Origin: Antedon mediterranea
Taxonomy: Eukaryota > Echinodermata > Crinoidea > Comatulida > Antedonidae
Assembly: GCF_964355755.1 (NCBI RefSeq)
Contig: NC_092677.1
Span: 21,424,101 to 21,488,100 of the forward strand
DNA: 64,000 nt
Direction of reading: 5' to 3'
Shown here one piece after another: positions 26,422 to 40,386 of the stretch. The translations under genes were made by a program, and so were the position numbers. Below the pieces are notes generated by a model that worked only from the letters and a program-made list of their open reading frames with translations, did no database searches and had not been told where the DNA came from. Positions within the stretch are counted from its first letter, which is position 1. Every line of letters begins with the position of its first letter.

Positions 26422-29280
26422 CTTTTCACACAAAAACATCAAAGTCCACAAAATAGCTTAATATCGTATTCAAAAACGTTTTAGACCATTTTGAGCATTT
26501 CGAAAAAACTTTTCCACACGAAACATCAAAGTTTACAAAATAGCTTCAAATCGCATTTGGAGACGTTTTAGACCATTTTGTGATTTTCGAAAAAACTTGA
26601 TAACATAAAAACACCAAAGTGCTCAGAATACCTTCAAATCGTGTTTTGAGACGTTTTAGACCATTTTGTAATTTTCGAAAAAACTTGTTAACATAAAAAC
26701 ACCAAAGTGCTCAGAATACCTTCACATCGAATTTTGAGACGTTTTAGACCATTTTGTGATTTTCGAAAAAACTTGTTTACATAAAAACACCAAAGTGCTT
26801 AGAAAAGCTTGAAATCGCATTTGGAGACGTTTTAGACCATTTTGTGCATTTCGATGAAACTTGGTTACACAAAAACATCAAAGTGCTTAAAATCACATTT
26901 TGAGCATTTCGTTAAAACTTTTCACACAAAAACATCAAAGTCCACAAAATAGCTTAATATCGTATTTAAAAACGTTTTAGACCATTTTGAGCATTTCGAA
27001 AAAACTTTTCCACACAAAACATCAAAGTTTACAAAATAGCTTTAAATCGCATTTGGAGACGTTTTAGACCATTTTGTTCATTTCGATGAAACAAAAACAC
27101 AAAAACATCAAATTGCACAAAATGGCTTAATATGATATGGGAAAACGTTTTAGACCATTTTGAACATTTCGTTAAAAGTTTTCACAAAAAAACATCAAAG
27201 TCCACAAAATAGCTTAATATCGTATTTAAAAACGTTTTAGGCCATTTTGAGCATTTCGAAAAAACTTTTTCACACAAAACATCAAAGTTTACAAAATAGC
27301 TTCAAATCGCATTTGGAGACGTTTTAGACCATTTTGTGATTTTCGAAAAAACTTGTTAACATAAAAACACCAAAGTGCTCAGAATACCTTCAAATCGCAT
27401 TTTGAGACGTTTTAGACCATTTTGTGATTTTCGAAAAAACTTGTTAACATAAAAACACCAAAGTGCTCAGAATACCTTCAAATCGTGTTTTGAGACGTTT
27501 TAGACCATTTTGAGATTTTGGAAAAACTTGTTAACATAAAAACACCAAAGTGCTCAGAATACCTTCAAATCGCATTTGGAGACGTTTTAGACCATTTTGT
27601 GATTTTCGAAAAAACTTGTTAACATAAAAACACCAAAGTGCTCAGAAAAGCTTCAAATCGCAATTGGAGACGTTTTAAACCATTTTGTTCATTTCGATGA
27701 AGCTTGGTTACACAAAAACATCAAATTGCACAAAATGGCTTAATATGGTATGGGAAAACGTTTTAGACCATTTTGAACATTTCGAGAAAACTTTTTCACA
27801 CAAAACTTCAAAGTATACAGAATAGCTTCAAATCGCATTAGAAACCGTTTTAGACCATTTTGAGCATTTCGAAAAAACTTTTTCACACAAAACATCAAAG
27901 TTTACAAAATAGCTTCAAATCGCATTTGGAGACGTTTTAGACCATTTTGTGATTTTCGAAAAAACTTGTTAACATAAAAACACCAAAGTGCTCAGAATAC
28001 CTTCAAATCGCATTTTGAGACGTTTTAGACCATTTTGTGATTTTCGAAAAAACTTGTTAACATAAAAATACCAAAGTGCTCAGAATACCTTCAAATCGTG
28101 TTTTGAGACGTTTTAAACCATTTTGTGATTTTCGAAAAAACTTAACATAAAAACACCAAAGTGCTCAGAATACCTTCAAATCGCATTTGGAGACGTTTTA
28201 GACCATTTTGTGATTTTGGAAAAAACTTGTTAACATAAAAACACCAAAGTGCTTAGAAAAGCTTCAAATCGCATTTGGAGACGTTTTAGACCCTTTTGTG
28301 CATTTCGATGAAACTTGGTTACACAAAAACATCAAAGTGCTTAAAATCACAGTAGAAACCGTTTTAGACCATTTTGAGCATTTCGTTAAAATTTTTCACA
28401 GAAAAACATCAAAGAGCAGAAAATAGCTTAATATCGTATTTAAAAACGTTTTAGACCATTTTGAGCATTTCGACAAAACTTTTTCACACAAAACATCAAA
28501 GTGTACAGATAAGCTTCAAATCGCATTTGGAGACGTTTTAAACCATTTTGAGCATTTCGATAAAATTTTACACACAAAAACATCAAAGTGCACAAAATAG
28601 CTTAATATGGTATTTAAAAACGTTTTAGACCATTTTGAGCATTTCAACAAAACTTTTTCTCACAAAACATCAAAGTGTACAGAATAGCATTTGGAGACGT
28701 TTTAGACCATTTTGTGCATTTCGATGAAACTTGGTTACACAAAAACATCAAAGTGCTTAAAATCACATTTTGAGCATTTCGTTAAAACTTTTCACACAAA
28801 AACATCAAAGTCCACAAAATAGCTTAATATCGTATTTAAAAACGTTTTAGACCATTTTGAGCATTTCGAAAAAACTTTTTCACACAAAACATCAAAGTTT
28901 ACAAAATAGCTTCAAATCGCATTTGGAGACGTTATAGACCATTTTGTGATTTTCGAAAAAACTTGTTAACATAAAAACACCAAAGTGCTCAGAATACCTT
29001 CAAATCGCATTTTGAGACGTTTTAGACCATTTTGTGATTTTCGAAAAAACTTGTTAACATAAAAACACCAAAGTGCTCAGAATACCTTCAAATCGTGTTT
29101 TGAGACGTTTTAGACCATTTTGTGATTTTGGAAAAACTTGTTAACATAAAAACACCAAAGTGCTCAGAATACCTTCAAATCGCATTTGGAGACGTTTTAG
29201 AGCATTTTGTGATTTTCGAAAAAACTTGTTAACATAAAAACACCAAAGTGCTTAGAAAAGCTTGAAATCGCATTTGGAGA

Positions 29281-30209
29281 CGTTTTAGACCATTTTGTGC
29301 ATTTCGATGAAACTTGGTTACACAAAAACATCAAAGTGCTTAAAATCACATTTTGAGCATTTCGTTAAAACTTTTCACACAAAAACATCAAAGAGTAAAA
29401 AATAGCTTAATATCGTATTTAAAAACGTTTTAGACCATTTTGAGCATTTCGACAAAATTTTTTCACACAAAACATCAAAGTGTACAGAATAGCTTTAAAT
29501 CGCATTTGGAGACGTTTTAGACCATTTTGTTCATTTCGATGAAACAAAAACACAAAAACATCAAATTGCACAAAATGGCTTAATATGATATGGGAAAACG
29601 TTTTAGACCATTTTGAACATTTCGTTAAAAGTTTTCACACAAAAACATCAAAGTCCACAAAATAGCTTAATATCGTATTTAAAAACGTTTTAGACCAATT
29701 TGAGCATTTCGAAAAAACTTTTTCACACAAAACATCAAAGTTTACAAAATAGCTTCAAATCGCATTTGGAGACGTTATAGACCATTTTGTGATTTTCGAA
29801 AAAACTTGTTAACATAAAAACACCAAAGTTCTCAGAATACCTTCAAATCGCATTTTGAGACGTTTTAGACCATTTTATGATTTTCGAAAAAACTTGTTAA
29901 CATAAAAACACCAAAGTGCTCAGAATACCTTCAAATCGTGTTTTGAGACGTTTTAGACCATTTTGTGATTTTCGAAAAAACTTAACATAAAAACACCAAA
30001 GTGCTCAGAATACCTTCAAATCGCATTTGGAGACGTTTTAGACCATTTTGTGATTTTCGAAAAAACTTGTTAACATAAAAACACCAAAGTGCTCAGAATA
30101 CCTTCAAATCGTATTTTGAGACGTTTTAGACAATTTTGTGATTTTCGAAAAAACTTGTTAACATAAAAACACCAAAGTGCTTAGAAAAGCTTGAAATCGC
30201 ATTTGGAGA
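29281..30209 (+). repeat. 929-bp HOR, unit 1 in L1 copy 2
   Basis: This matches 10,051-10,979 at offset 19,230 with the same monomer order. Confidence 0.88.
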
Positions 30210-31138
30210 CGTTTTAGACCATTTTGTGCATTTCGATGAAACTTGGTTACACAAAAACATCAAAGTGCTTAAAATCACATTTTGAGCATTTCGTTAAAAC
30301 TTTTCACACAAAAACATCAAAGAGTAAAAAATAGCTTAATATCGTATTTAAAAACGTTTTAGACCATTTTGAGCATTTCGACAAAATTTTTTCACACAAA
30401 ACATCAAAGTGTACAGAATAGCTTTAAATCGCATTTGGAGACGTTTTAGACCATTTTGTTCATTTCGATGAAACAAAAACACAAAAACATCAAATTGCAC
30501 AAAATGGCTTAATATGATATGGGAAAACGTTTTAGACCATTTTGAACATTTCGTTAAAAGTTTTCACACAAAAACATCAAAGTCCACAAAATAGCTTAAT
30601 ATCGTATTTAAAAACGTTTTAGACCAATTTGAGCAATTCGAAAAAACTTTTTCACACAAAACATCAAAGTTTACAAAATAGCTTCAAATCGCATTTGGAG
30701 ACGTTATAGACCATTTTGTGATTTTCGAAAAAACTTGTTAACATAAAAACACCAAAGTGCTCAGAATACCTTCAAATCGCATTTTGAGACGTTTTAGACC
30801 ATTTTATGATTTTCGAAAAAACTTGTTAACATAAAAACACCAAAGTGCTCAGAATACCTTCAAATCGTGTTTTGAGACGTTTTAGACCATTTTGTGATTT
30901 TCGAAAAAACTTAACATAAAAACACCAAAGTGCTCAGAATACCTTCAAATCGCATTTGGAGACGTTATAGACCATTTTGTGATTTTCGAAAAAACTTGTT
31001 AACATAAAAACACCAAAGTGCTCAGAATACCTTCAAATCGTATTTTGAGACGTTTTAGACAATTTTGTGATTTTCGAAAAAACTTGTTAACATAAAAACA
31101 CCAAAGTGCTTAGAAAAGCTTGAAATCGCATTTGGAGA
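30210..31138 (+). repeat. 929-bp HOR, unit 2 in L1 copy 2
   Basis: This matches 10,980-11,908 at offset 19,230, including the GAGCAATTCG variant near 30,631. Confidence 0.88.
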
Positions 31139-31806
31139 CGTTTTAGACCATTTTGTGCATTTCGATGAAACTTGGTTACACAAAAACATCAAAGTGCTTA
31201 AAATCACATTTTGAGCATTTCGTTAAAACTTTTCACACAAAAACATCAAAGAGTAAAAAATAGCTTAATATCGTATTTAAAAACGTTTTAGACCATTTTG
31301 AGCATTTCGACAAAATTTTTTCACACAAAACATCAAAGTGTACAGAATAGCTTTAAATCGCATTTGGAGACGTTTTAGACCATTTTGTTCATTTCGATGA
31401 AACAAAAACACAAAAACATCAAATTGCACAAAATGGCTTAATATGATATGGGAAAACGTTTTAGACCATTTTGAACATTTCGTTAAAAGTTTTCACACAA
31501 AAACATCAAAGTCCACAAAATAGCTTAATATCGTATTTAAAAACGTTTTAGACCATTTTGAGCATTTCGAAAAAACTTTTTCACACAAAACATCAAAGTT
31601 TACAAAATAGCTTCAAATCGCATTTGGAGACGTTATAGACCATTTTGTGATTTTCGAAAAAACTTGTTAACATAAAAACACCAAAGTGCTCAGAATACCT
31701 TCACATCGCATTTTGAGACGTTTTAGACCATTTTGTGATTTTCGAAAAAACTTGTTAACATAAAAACACCAAAGTGCTTAGAAAAGCTTGGAATCGCATT
31801 TGGAGA
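31139..31806 (+). repeat. 929-bp HOR, unit 3 (668 bp) in L1 copy 2
   Basis: This matches 11,909-12,576, with the same three a-type monomers missing. Confidence 0.87.
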
Positions 31807-32170
31807 CGTTTTAGACCATTTTGAGCATTTCGATGAAACTTGGTTACACAAAAACATCAAAGTGCTTAAAATCACATTTTGAGCATTTCGTTAAAACTTT
31901 TCACACAAAAACATCAAAGAGTAAAAAATAGCTTAATATCGTATTTAAAAACGTTTTAGACCATTTTGAGCATTTCGACAAAATTTTTTCACACAAAACA
32001 TCAAAGTGTACAGAATAGCTTTAAATCGCATTTGGAGACGTTTTAGACCATTTTGTTCATTTCGATGAAACAAAAACACAAAAACATCAAATTGCACAAA
32101 ATGGCTTAATATGATATGGGAAAACGTTTTAGACCATTTTGAACATTTCGTTAAAAGTTTTCACACAAAA
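31807..32170 (+). repeat. 929-bp HOR, unit 4 partial in L1 copy 2
   Basis: This matches 12,577-~12,940, with the same switch inside the f-type monomer. The truncation therefore existed before the 19-kb duplication. Confidence 0.8.
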
Positions 32171-35100
32171 ACATCAAAGAGCAAAAAATAGCTTAATATC
32201 GTATTTAAAAACGTTTTAGACCATTTTGAGCATTTCGACAAAACTTTTTCACACAAAACATCAAAGTGTACAGATAAGCTTCAAATCGCATTTGGAGACG
32301 TTTTAAACCATTTTGAGCATTTCGATAAAATTTTACACACAAAAACATCAAAGTGCACAAAATAGCTTAATATGGTATTTAAAAACGTTTTAGACCATTT
32401 TGAGCATTTCAACAAAACTTTTTCTCACAAAACATCAAAGTGTACAGAATAGCTTCAAATCGCATTTGGAGACGTTTTAGACCATTTTGTGCATTTCGAT
32501 GAAACTTGGTTACACAAAAACATCAAAGTGCTTAAAATCACATTTTGAGCATTTCGTTAAAACTTTTCACACAAAAACATCAAAGTCCACAAAATAGCTT
32601 AATATCTTATTTAAAAACGTTTTAGACCATTTTGAGCATTTCGAAAAAACTTTTTCACACAAAACATCAAAGTTTACAAAATAGCTTCAAATCGCATTTG
32701 GAGACGTTTTAGACCATTTTGTGATTTTCGAAAAAACTTGTTAACATAAAAACACCAAAGTGCTCAGAATACCTTCAAATCGCATTTGGAGACGTTTTAG
32801 ACCATTTTGTGATTTTCGAAAAAACTTGTTAACATAAAAACACCAAAGTGCTTAGAAAAGCTTCAAATCGCATTTGGAGATGTTTTAGACCATTTTGTGC
32901 ATTTCGATGAAACTTGGTTACACAAAAACATCAAAGTGCTTAAAATCACATTTTGAGCATTTCGTTAAAACTTTTCACACAAAAACATCAAAGAGTAATA
33001 AATAGCTCAATATCGTATTTAAAAACGTTTTAGACCATTTTGAGCATTTCGACAAAATTTTTTCAAACAAAACATTAAAGTGTACAGAATAGCTTTAAAT
33101 CGCATTTGGAGACGTTTTAGACCATTTTGTTCATTTCGATGAAACAAAAACACAAAAACATCAAATTGCACAAAATGGCTTAATATGATATGGGAAAACG
33201 TTTTAGACCATTTTGAACATTTCGTTAAAAGTTTTCACACAAAAATATCAAAGTCCACAAAATAGCTTAATATCGTATTTAAAAACGTTTTAGACCATTT
33301 TGAGCATTTCGAAAAAACTTTTTCACACAAAACATCAAAGTTTACAAAATAGCTTCAAATCGCATTTGGAGACGTTTTAGACCATTTTGTGATTTTCGAA
33401 AAAACTTGTTAACATAAAAACACCAAAGTGCTCAGAATACCTTCAAATCGCATTTTGAGACGTTTTAGACCATTTTGTGATTTTCGAAAAAACTTGTTAA
33501 CATAAAAACACCAAAGTGCTCAGAATACCTTCAAATCGCATTTGGAGACGTTTTAGACCATTTTGTGATTTTCGTAAAAACTTGTTAACATAAAAACACC
33601 AAAGTGCTTAGAAAAGTTTCAAATCGCATTTGGAGACGTTTTAGACCATTTTGTTCATTTCGATGAAACTTGGTTACACAAAAACATCAAATTGCACAAA
33701 ATGGCTTAATATGGTATGGGAAAACGTTTTAGACCATTTTGAACATTTCGAGAAAACTTTTTCACACAAAACTTCAAAGTGTACAGAATAGCTTCAAATC
33801 GCATTAGAAACCGTTTTAGACCATTTTGAGCATTTCGAAAAAACTTTTTCACACAAAACATCAAAGTTTACAAAATAGCTTCAAATCACATTTGGAGACG
33901 TTTTAGACCATTTTGTGATTTTCAAAAAAACTTGTTAACATAAAAACACCAAAGTGCTCAGGATACCTTCAAATCGCATTTTGAGACGTTTTAGACCATT
34001 TTGTGATTTTCGGAAAAACTTGTTAACATAAAAACACCAAAGTGCTCAGAATACCTTCAAATCGTATTTTGAGACGTTTTAGACAATTTTGTGATTTTCG
34101 AAAAAACTTGTTAACATAAAAACACCAAAGTGCTTAGAAAAGCTTAAAAAACGCATTTGGAGACGTTTTAGACCATTTTGTGCATTTCGATGAAACTTGG
34201 TTACACAAAAACATCAAAGTGTACAGAATAGCTTCAAATCGCATTAGAAACCGTTTTAGACCATTTTGAGCATTTCGAAAAAACTTTTTCACACAAAACA
34301 TCAAAGTGTACAAAATAGCTTCAAATCGCATTTGGAGACGTTTTAGACAATTTTGTGATTTTCGAAAAAACTTGTTTACATAAAAACACCAAAGTGCTCA
34401 GAATAGCTTCCAATCGCATTTTGAGACGTTTTAGACCCTTTTGTGCATTTCGATGAAACTTGGTTACACAAAAACATCAAAGTGCTTAAAATCACAGTAG
34501 AAACCGTTTTAGACCATTTTGAGCATTTCGTTAAAATTTTTCACAGAAAAACATCAAAGAGCAAAAAATAGCTTAATATCGTATTTAAAAACGTTTTAGA
34601 CCATTTTGAGCATTTCGACAAAACTTTTTCACACAAAACATCAAAGTGTACAGATAAGCTTCAAATCGCATTTGGAGACGTTTTAAACCATTTTGAGCAT
34701 TTCGATAAAATTTTACACACAAAAACATCAAAGTGCACAAAATAGCTTAATATGGTATTTAAAAACGTTTTAGACCATTTTGAGCATTTCAACAAAACTT
34801 TTTCTCACAAAACATCAAGGTGTACAGAATAGCTTCAAATCGCATTTGGAGACGTTTTAGACCATTTTGTGCATTTCGATGAAACTTGGTTATACAAAAA
34901 CATCAAAGTGCTTAAATTCACATTTTGAGCATTTCGTTAAAACTTTTCACACAAAAACATCAAAGTCCACAAAATAGCTTAATATCGTATTTAAAAACGT
35001 TTTAGACCATTTTGAGAATTTCGAAAAAACTTTTTCACACAAAACATCAAAGTTTACAAAATAGCTTCAAATCGCATTTGGAGACGTTTTAGACCATTTT

Positions 35101-36224
35101 GTGATTTTCGAAAAAACTTGTTAACATAAAAACACCAAAGTGCTTAGAAAAGCTTCAAATCGCATTTGGAGACGTTTTAGACCATTTTTTGCATTTCGAT
35201 GAAACTTGGTTACAAAAAAACATCAAAGTGCTTAAAATCACATTTTGAGCATTTCGTTAAAACTTTTCACACAAAAACATCAAAGTCCACAAAATAGCTT
35301 AATATCGTATTTAAAAACGTTTTAGACCATTTTGAGCATTTCGAAAAAACTTTTCCACACAAAACATCAAAGTTTACAAAATAGCTTCAAATCGCATTTG
35401 GAGACGTTTTAGACCATTTTGTGATTTTCGAAAAAACTTGTTAACATAAAAATACCAAAGTGCTCAGAATACCTTCAAATCGTGTTTTGAGACGTTTTAG
35501 ACCATTTTGTGATTTTCGAAAAAACTTAACATAAAAACACCAAAGTGCTCAGAATACCTTCAAATCGCATTTGGAGACGTTTTAGACCATTTTGTGATTT
35601 TGGAAAAAACTTGTTAACATAAAAACACCAAAGTGCTTAGAAAAGCTTCAAATCGCATTTGGAGACGTTTTAGACCCTTTTGTGCATTTCGATGAAACTT
35701 GGTTACACAAAAACATCAAAGTGCTTAAAATCACAGTAGAAACCGTTTTAGACCATTTTGAGCATTTCGTTAAAATTTTTCACAGAAAAACATCAAAGAG
35801 CAAAAAATAGCTTAATATCGTATTTAAAAACGTTTTAGACCATTTTGAGCATTTCGACAAAACTTTTTCACACAAAACATCAAAGTGTACAGATAAGCTT
35901 CAAATCGCATTTGGAGACGTTTTAAACCATTTTGAGCATTTCGATAAAATTTTACACACAAAAACATCAAAGTGCACAAAATAGCTTAATATGGTATTTA
36001 AAAACGTTTTAGACCATTTTGAGCATTTCAACAAAACTTTTTCTCACAAAACATCAAAGTGTACAGAATAGCTTCAAATCGCATTTGGAGACGTTTTAGA
36101 CCATTTTGTGCATTTCGATGAAACTTGGTTACACAAAAACATCAAAGTGCTTAAAATCACATTTTGAGCATTTCGTTAAAACTTTTCACACAAAAACATC
36201 AAAGTCCACAAAATAGCTTAATAT

Positions 36225-37100
36225 CTTATTTAAAAACGTTTTAGACCATTTTGAGCATTTCGAAAAAACTTTTTCACACAAAACATCAAAGTTTACAAAA
36301 TAGCTTCAAATCGCATTTGGAGACGTTTTAGACCATTTTGTGATTTTCGAAAAAACTTGTTAACATAAAAACACCAAAGTGCTCAGAATACCTTCAAATC
36401 TTATTTGGAGACGTTTTAGACCATTTTGTGATTTTCGAAAAAACTTGTTAACATAAAAACACCAAAGTGCTTAGAAAAGCTTCAAATCGCATTTGGAGAT
36501 GTTTTAGACCATTTTGTGCATTTCGATGAAACTTGGTTACACAAAAACATCAAAGTGCTTAAAATCACATTTTGAGCATTTCGTTAAAACTTTTCACACA
36601 AAAACATCAAAGTCCACAAAATAGCTTAATATCGTATTTAAAAACGTTTTAGACCATTTTGAGCATTTCGAAAAAACTTTTCCACAGAAAACATCAAAGT
36701 TTACAAAATAGCTTCAAATCGCATTTGGAGACGTTTTAGACCATTTTGTGATTTTCGAAAAAACTTGTTAACATAAAAACACCAAAGTGCTCAGAATACC
36801 TTCAAATCGTGTTTTGAGACGTTTTAGACCATTTTGTAATTTTCGAAAAAACTTGTTAACATAAAAACACCAAAGTGCTCAGAATACCTTCACATCGCAT
36901 TTTGAGACGTTTTAGACCATTTTGTGATTTTCGAAAAAACTTGTTAACATAAAAACACCAAAGTGCTTAGAAAAGCTTGAAATCGCATTTGGAGACGTTT
37001 TAGACCATTTTGTGCATTTCGATGAAACTTGGTTACACAAAAACATCAAAGTGCTTAAAATCACATTTTGAGCATTTCGTTAAAACTTTTCACACAAAAA
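36225..37100 (+). repeat. Mosaic joint region after L1 copy 2
   Basis: About 36,219-36,610 follows 32,600 onward at offset 3,619, sharing TAATATCTTA and GAGATGTTTT. It then changes to a segment with CAAAGTCCAC, TTTTCCACAG and CGTGTTTTGAG like 21.8-22.2 kb. By 37,100 it again follows 32,985 onward at offset 4,115. All of it is satellite; only the ancestry of the pieces changes. Confidence 0.7.
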
Positions 37101-38310
37101 CATCAAAGAGTAATAAATAGCTTAATATCGTATTTAAAAACGTTTTAGACCATTTTGAGCATTTCGACAAAATTTTTTCAAACAAAACATCAAAGTGTAC
37201 AGAATAGCTTTAAATCGCATTTGGAGACGTTTTAGACCATTTTGTTCATTTCGATGAAACAAAAACACAAAAACATCAAATTGCACAAAATGGCTTAATA
37301 TGATATGGGAAAACGTTTTAGACCATTTTGAACATTTCGTTAAAAGTTTTCACACAAAAACATCAAAGTCCACAAAATAGCTTAATATCGTATTTAAAAA
37401 CGTTTTAGACCATTTTGAGCATTTCGAAAAAACTTTTTCACACAAAACATCAAAGTTTACAAAATAGCTTCAAATCGCATTTGGAGACGTTTTAGACCAT
37501 TTTGTGATTTTCGAAAAAACTTGTTAACATAAAAACACCAAAGTGCTCAGAATACCTTCAAATCGCATTTTGAGACGTTTTAGACCATTTTGTGATTTTC
37601 GAAAAAACTTGTTAACATAAAAACACCAAAGTGCTCAGAATACCTTCAAATCGCATTTGGAGACGTTTTAGACCATTTTGTGATTTTCGTAAAAACTTGT
37701 TAACATAAAAACACCAAAGTGCTTAGAAAAGTTTCAAATCGCATTTGGAGACGTTTTAGACCATTTTGTTCATTTCGATGAAACTTGGTTACACAAAAAC
37801 ATCAAATTGCACAAAATGGCTTAATATGGTATGGGAAAACGTTTTAGACCATTTTGAACATTTCGAGAAAACTTTTTCACACAAAACTTCAAAGTGTACA
37901 GAATAGCTTCAAATCGCATTAGAAACCGTTTTAGACCATTTTGAGCATTTCGAAAAAACTTTTTCACACAAAACATCAAAGTTTACAAAATAGCTTCAAA
38001 TCACATTTGGAGACGTTTTAGACCATTTTGTGATTTTCAAAAAAACTTGTTAACATAAAAACACCAAAGTGCTCAGGATACCTTCAAATCGCATTTTGAG
38101 ACGTTTTAGACCATTTTGTGATTTTCGGAAAAACTTGTTAACATAAAAACACCAAAGTGCTCAGAATACCTTCAAATCGTATTTTGAGACGTTTTAGACA
38201 ATTTTGTGATTTTCGAAAAAACTTGTTAACATAAAAACACCAAAGTGCTCAGAATACCTTCAAATCGTATTTTGAGACGTTTTAGACAATTTTGTGATTT
38301 TCGAAAAAAC
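37101..38310 (+). repeat. 1.2-kb repeat of 32,986-34,1xx
   Basis: This aligns at offset 4,115 with 32,986 onward. Shared variants are AGAGTAATAAATAGC, TTTTTTCAAACAAAAC, TTTTCGTAAAAAC, TTTTCAAAAAAAC and CAGGATACC. A one-monomer duplication follows at its end. Confidence 0.8.
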
Positions 38311-38354
38311 TTGTTAACATAAAAACACCAAAGTGCTTAGAAAAGCTTCAAATC
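38179..38354 (+). repeat. Tandem duplication of one 88-bp a-type monomer
   Basis: The variant with CGTATTTTGAGACG and GACAATTTTG occurs twice in a row, 88 bp apart (38,179 and 38,267), while the parental arrangement at 34.07 kb has it once. The same doubled form is at 49,721 and 49,809, so the event came before the 11.5-kb duplication. Confidence 0.85.
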
Positions 38355-40386
38355 GCATTTGGAGACGTTTTAGACCATTTTGTGCATTTCGATGAAACTT
38401 GGTTACACAAAAACATCAAAGTGTACAGAATAGCTTCAAATCGCATTAGAAACCGTTTTAGACCATTTTGAGCATTTCGAAAAAACTTTTTCACACAAAA
38501 CATCAAAGTGTACAAAATAGCTTCAAATCGCATTTGGAGACGTTTTAGACAATTTTGTGATTTTCGAAAAAACTTGTTTACATAAAAACACCAAAGTGCT
38601 CAGAATAGCTTCCAATCGAATTTTGAGACGTTTTAGACCCTTTTGTGCATTTCGATGAAACTTGGTTACACAAAAACATCAAAGTGCTTAAAATCACAGT
38701 AGAAACCGTTTTAGACCATTTTGAGCATTTCGTTAAAATTTTTCACAGAAAAACATCAAAGAGCAAAAAATAGCTTAATATCGTGTTTAAAAACGTTTTA
38801 GACCATTTTGAGCATTTCGACAAAACTTTTTCACACAAAACATCAAAGTGTACAGATAAGCTTCAAATCGCATTTGGAGACGTTTTAAATCATTTTGAGC
38901 ATTTCGATAAAATTTTACACACAAAAACATCAAAGTGCACAAAATAGCTTAATATGGTATTTAAAAACGTTTTAGACCATTTTGAGCATTTCAACAAAAC
39001 TTTTTCTCACAAAACATCAAAGTGTACAGAATAGCTTCAAATCGCATTTGGAGACGTTTTAGACCATTTTGTGCATTTCGATGAAACTTGGTTACACAAA
39101 AACATCAAAGTGCTTAAATTCACATTTTGAGAATTTCGTTAAAACTTTTCACACAAAAACATCAAAGTCCACAAAATAGCTTAATATCGTATTTAAAAAC
39201 GTTTTAGACCATTTTGAGAATTTCGAAAAAACTTTTTCACACAAAACATCAAAGTTTACAAAATAGCTTCAAATCGCATTTGGAGACGTTTTAGACCATT
39301 TTGTGATTTTCGAAAAAACTTGTTAACATAAAAACACCAAAGTGCTCAGAATACCTTCAAATCGCATTTGGAGACGTTTTAGACCATTTTGTGATTTTCG
39401 AAAAAACTTGTTAACATAAAAACACCAAAGTGCTTAGAAAAGCTTCAAATCGCATTTGGAGACGTTTTAGACCATTTTTTGCATTTCGATGAAACTTGGT
39501 TACACAAAAACATCAAAGTGCTTAAAATCACATTTTGAGCATTTCGTTAAAACTTTTCACACAAAAACATCAAAGTCCACAAAATAGCTTAATATCGTAT
39601 TTAAAAACGTTTTAGACCATTTTGAGCATTTCGAAAAAACTTTTCCACACAAAACATCAAAGTTTACAAAATAGCTTCAAATCAAATTTGGAGACGTTTT
39701 AGACCATTTTGTGATTTTCGAAAAAACTTGTTAACATAAAAACACCAAAGTGCTCAGAATACCTTCAAATCGTGTTTTGAGACGTTTTAGACCATTTTGT
39801 AATTTTCGAAAAAACTTGTTAACATAAAAACACCAAAGTGCTCAGAAAACCTTCACATCGCATTTTGAGACGTTTTAGACCATTTTGTGATTTTCGAAAA
39901 AACTTGTTAACATAAAAACACCAAAGTGCTTAGAAAAGCTTGAAATCGCATTTGGAGACGTTTTAGACCATTTTGTGCATTTCGATGAAACTTGGTTACA
40001 CAAAAACATCAAAGTGCTTAAAATCACATTAGAAACCGTTTTAGACCATTTTGAGCATTTCGTTAAAACTTTTCACACAAAAACATCAAAGTCCACAAAA
40101 TAGCTTAATATCGTATTTAAAAACGTTTTAGACCATTTTGAGCATTTCGAAAAAACTTTTCCACACAAAACATCAAAGTTTACAAAATAGCTTCAAATCG
40201 CATTTGGAGACGTTTTAGACCATTTTGTGATTTTCGAAAAAACTTGTTAACATAAAAACACCAAAGTGCTCAGAATACCTTCAAATCGTATTTTGAGACG
40301 TTTTAGACAATTTTGTGATTTTCGAAAAAACTTGCTAACATAAAAACACCAAAGTGCTTAGAAAAGCTTCATATCGCATTTGGAGA

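Larger units (their letters stand above)
19153..36224 (+). repeat. Large segmental repeat L1, copy 2
   Basis: This is the second copy of the ~17-kb segment, and it begins with the same bases as position 1 of the window. It carries 78 bp (26,344-26,421) that copy 1 lacks. Internal landmarks, including the 746-bp HOR pair at 22,958 and 23,704 and the 929-bp HOR series at 29,281, sit at the predicted offsets. Similarity to copy 1 stops at about 36,224, where the sequence switches to a segment resembling 32,605 onward. Confidence 0.9.
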
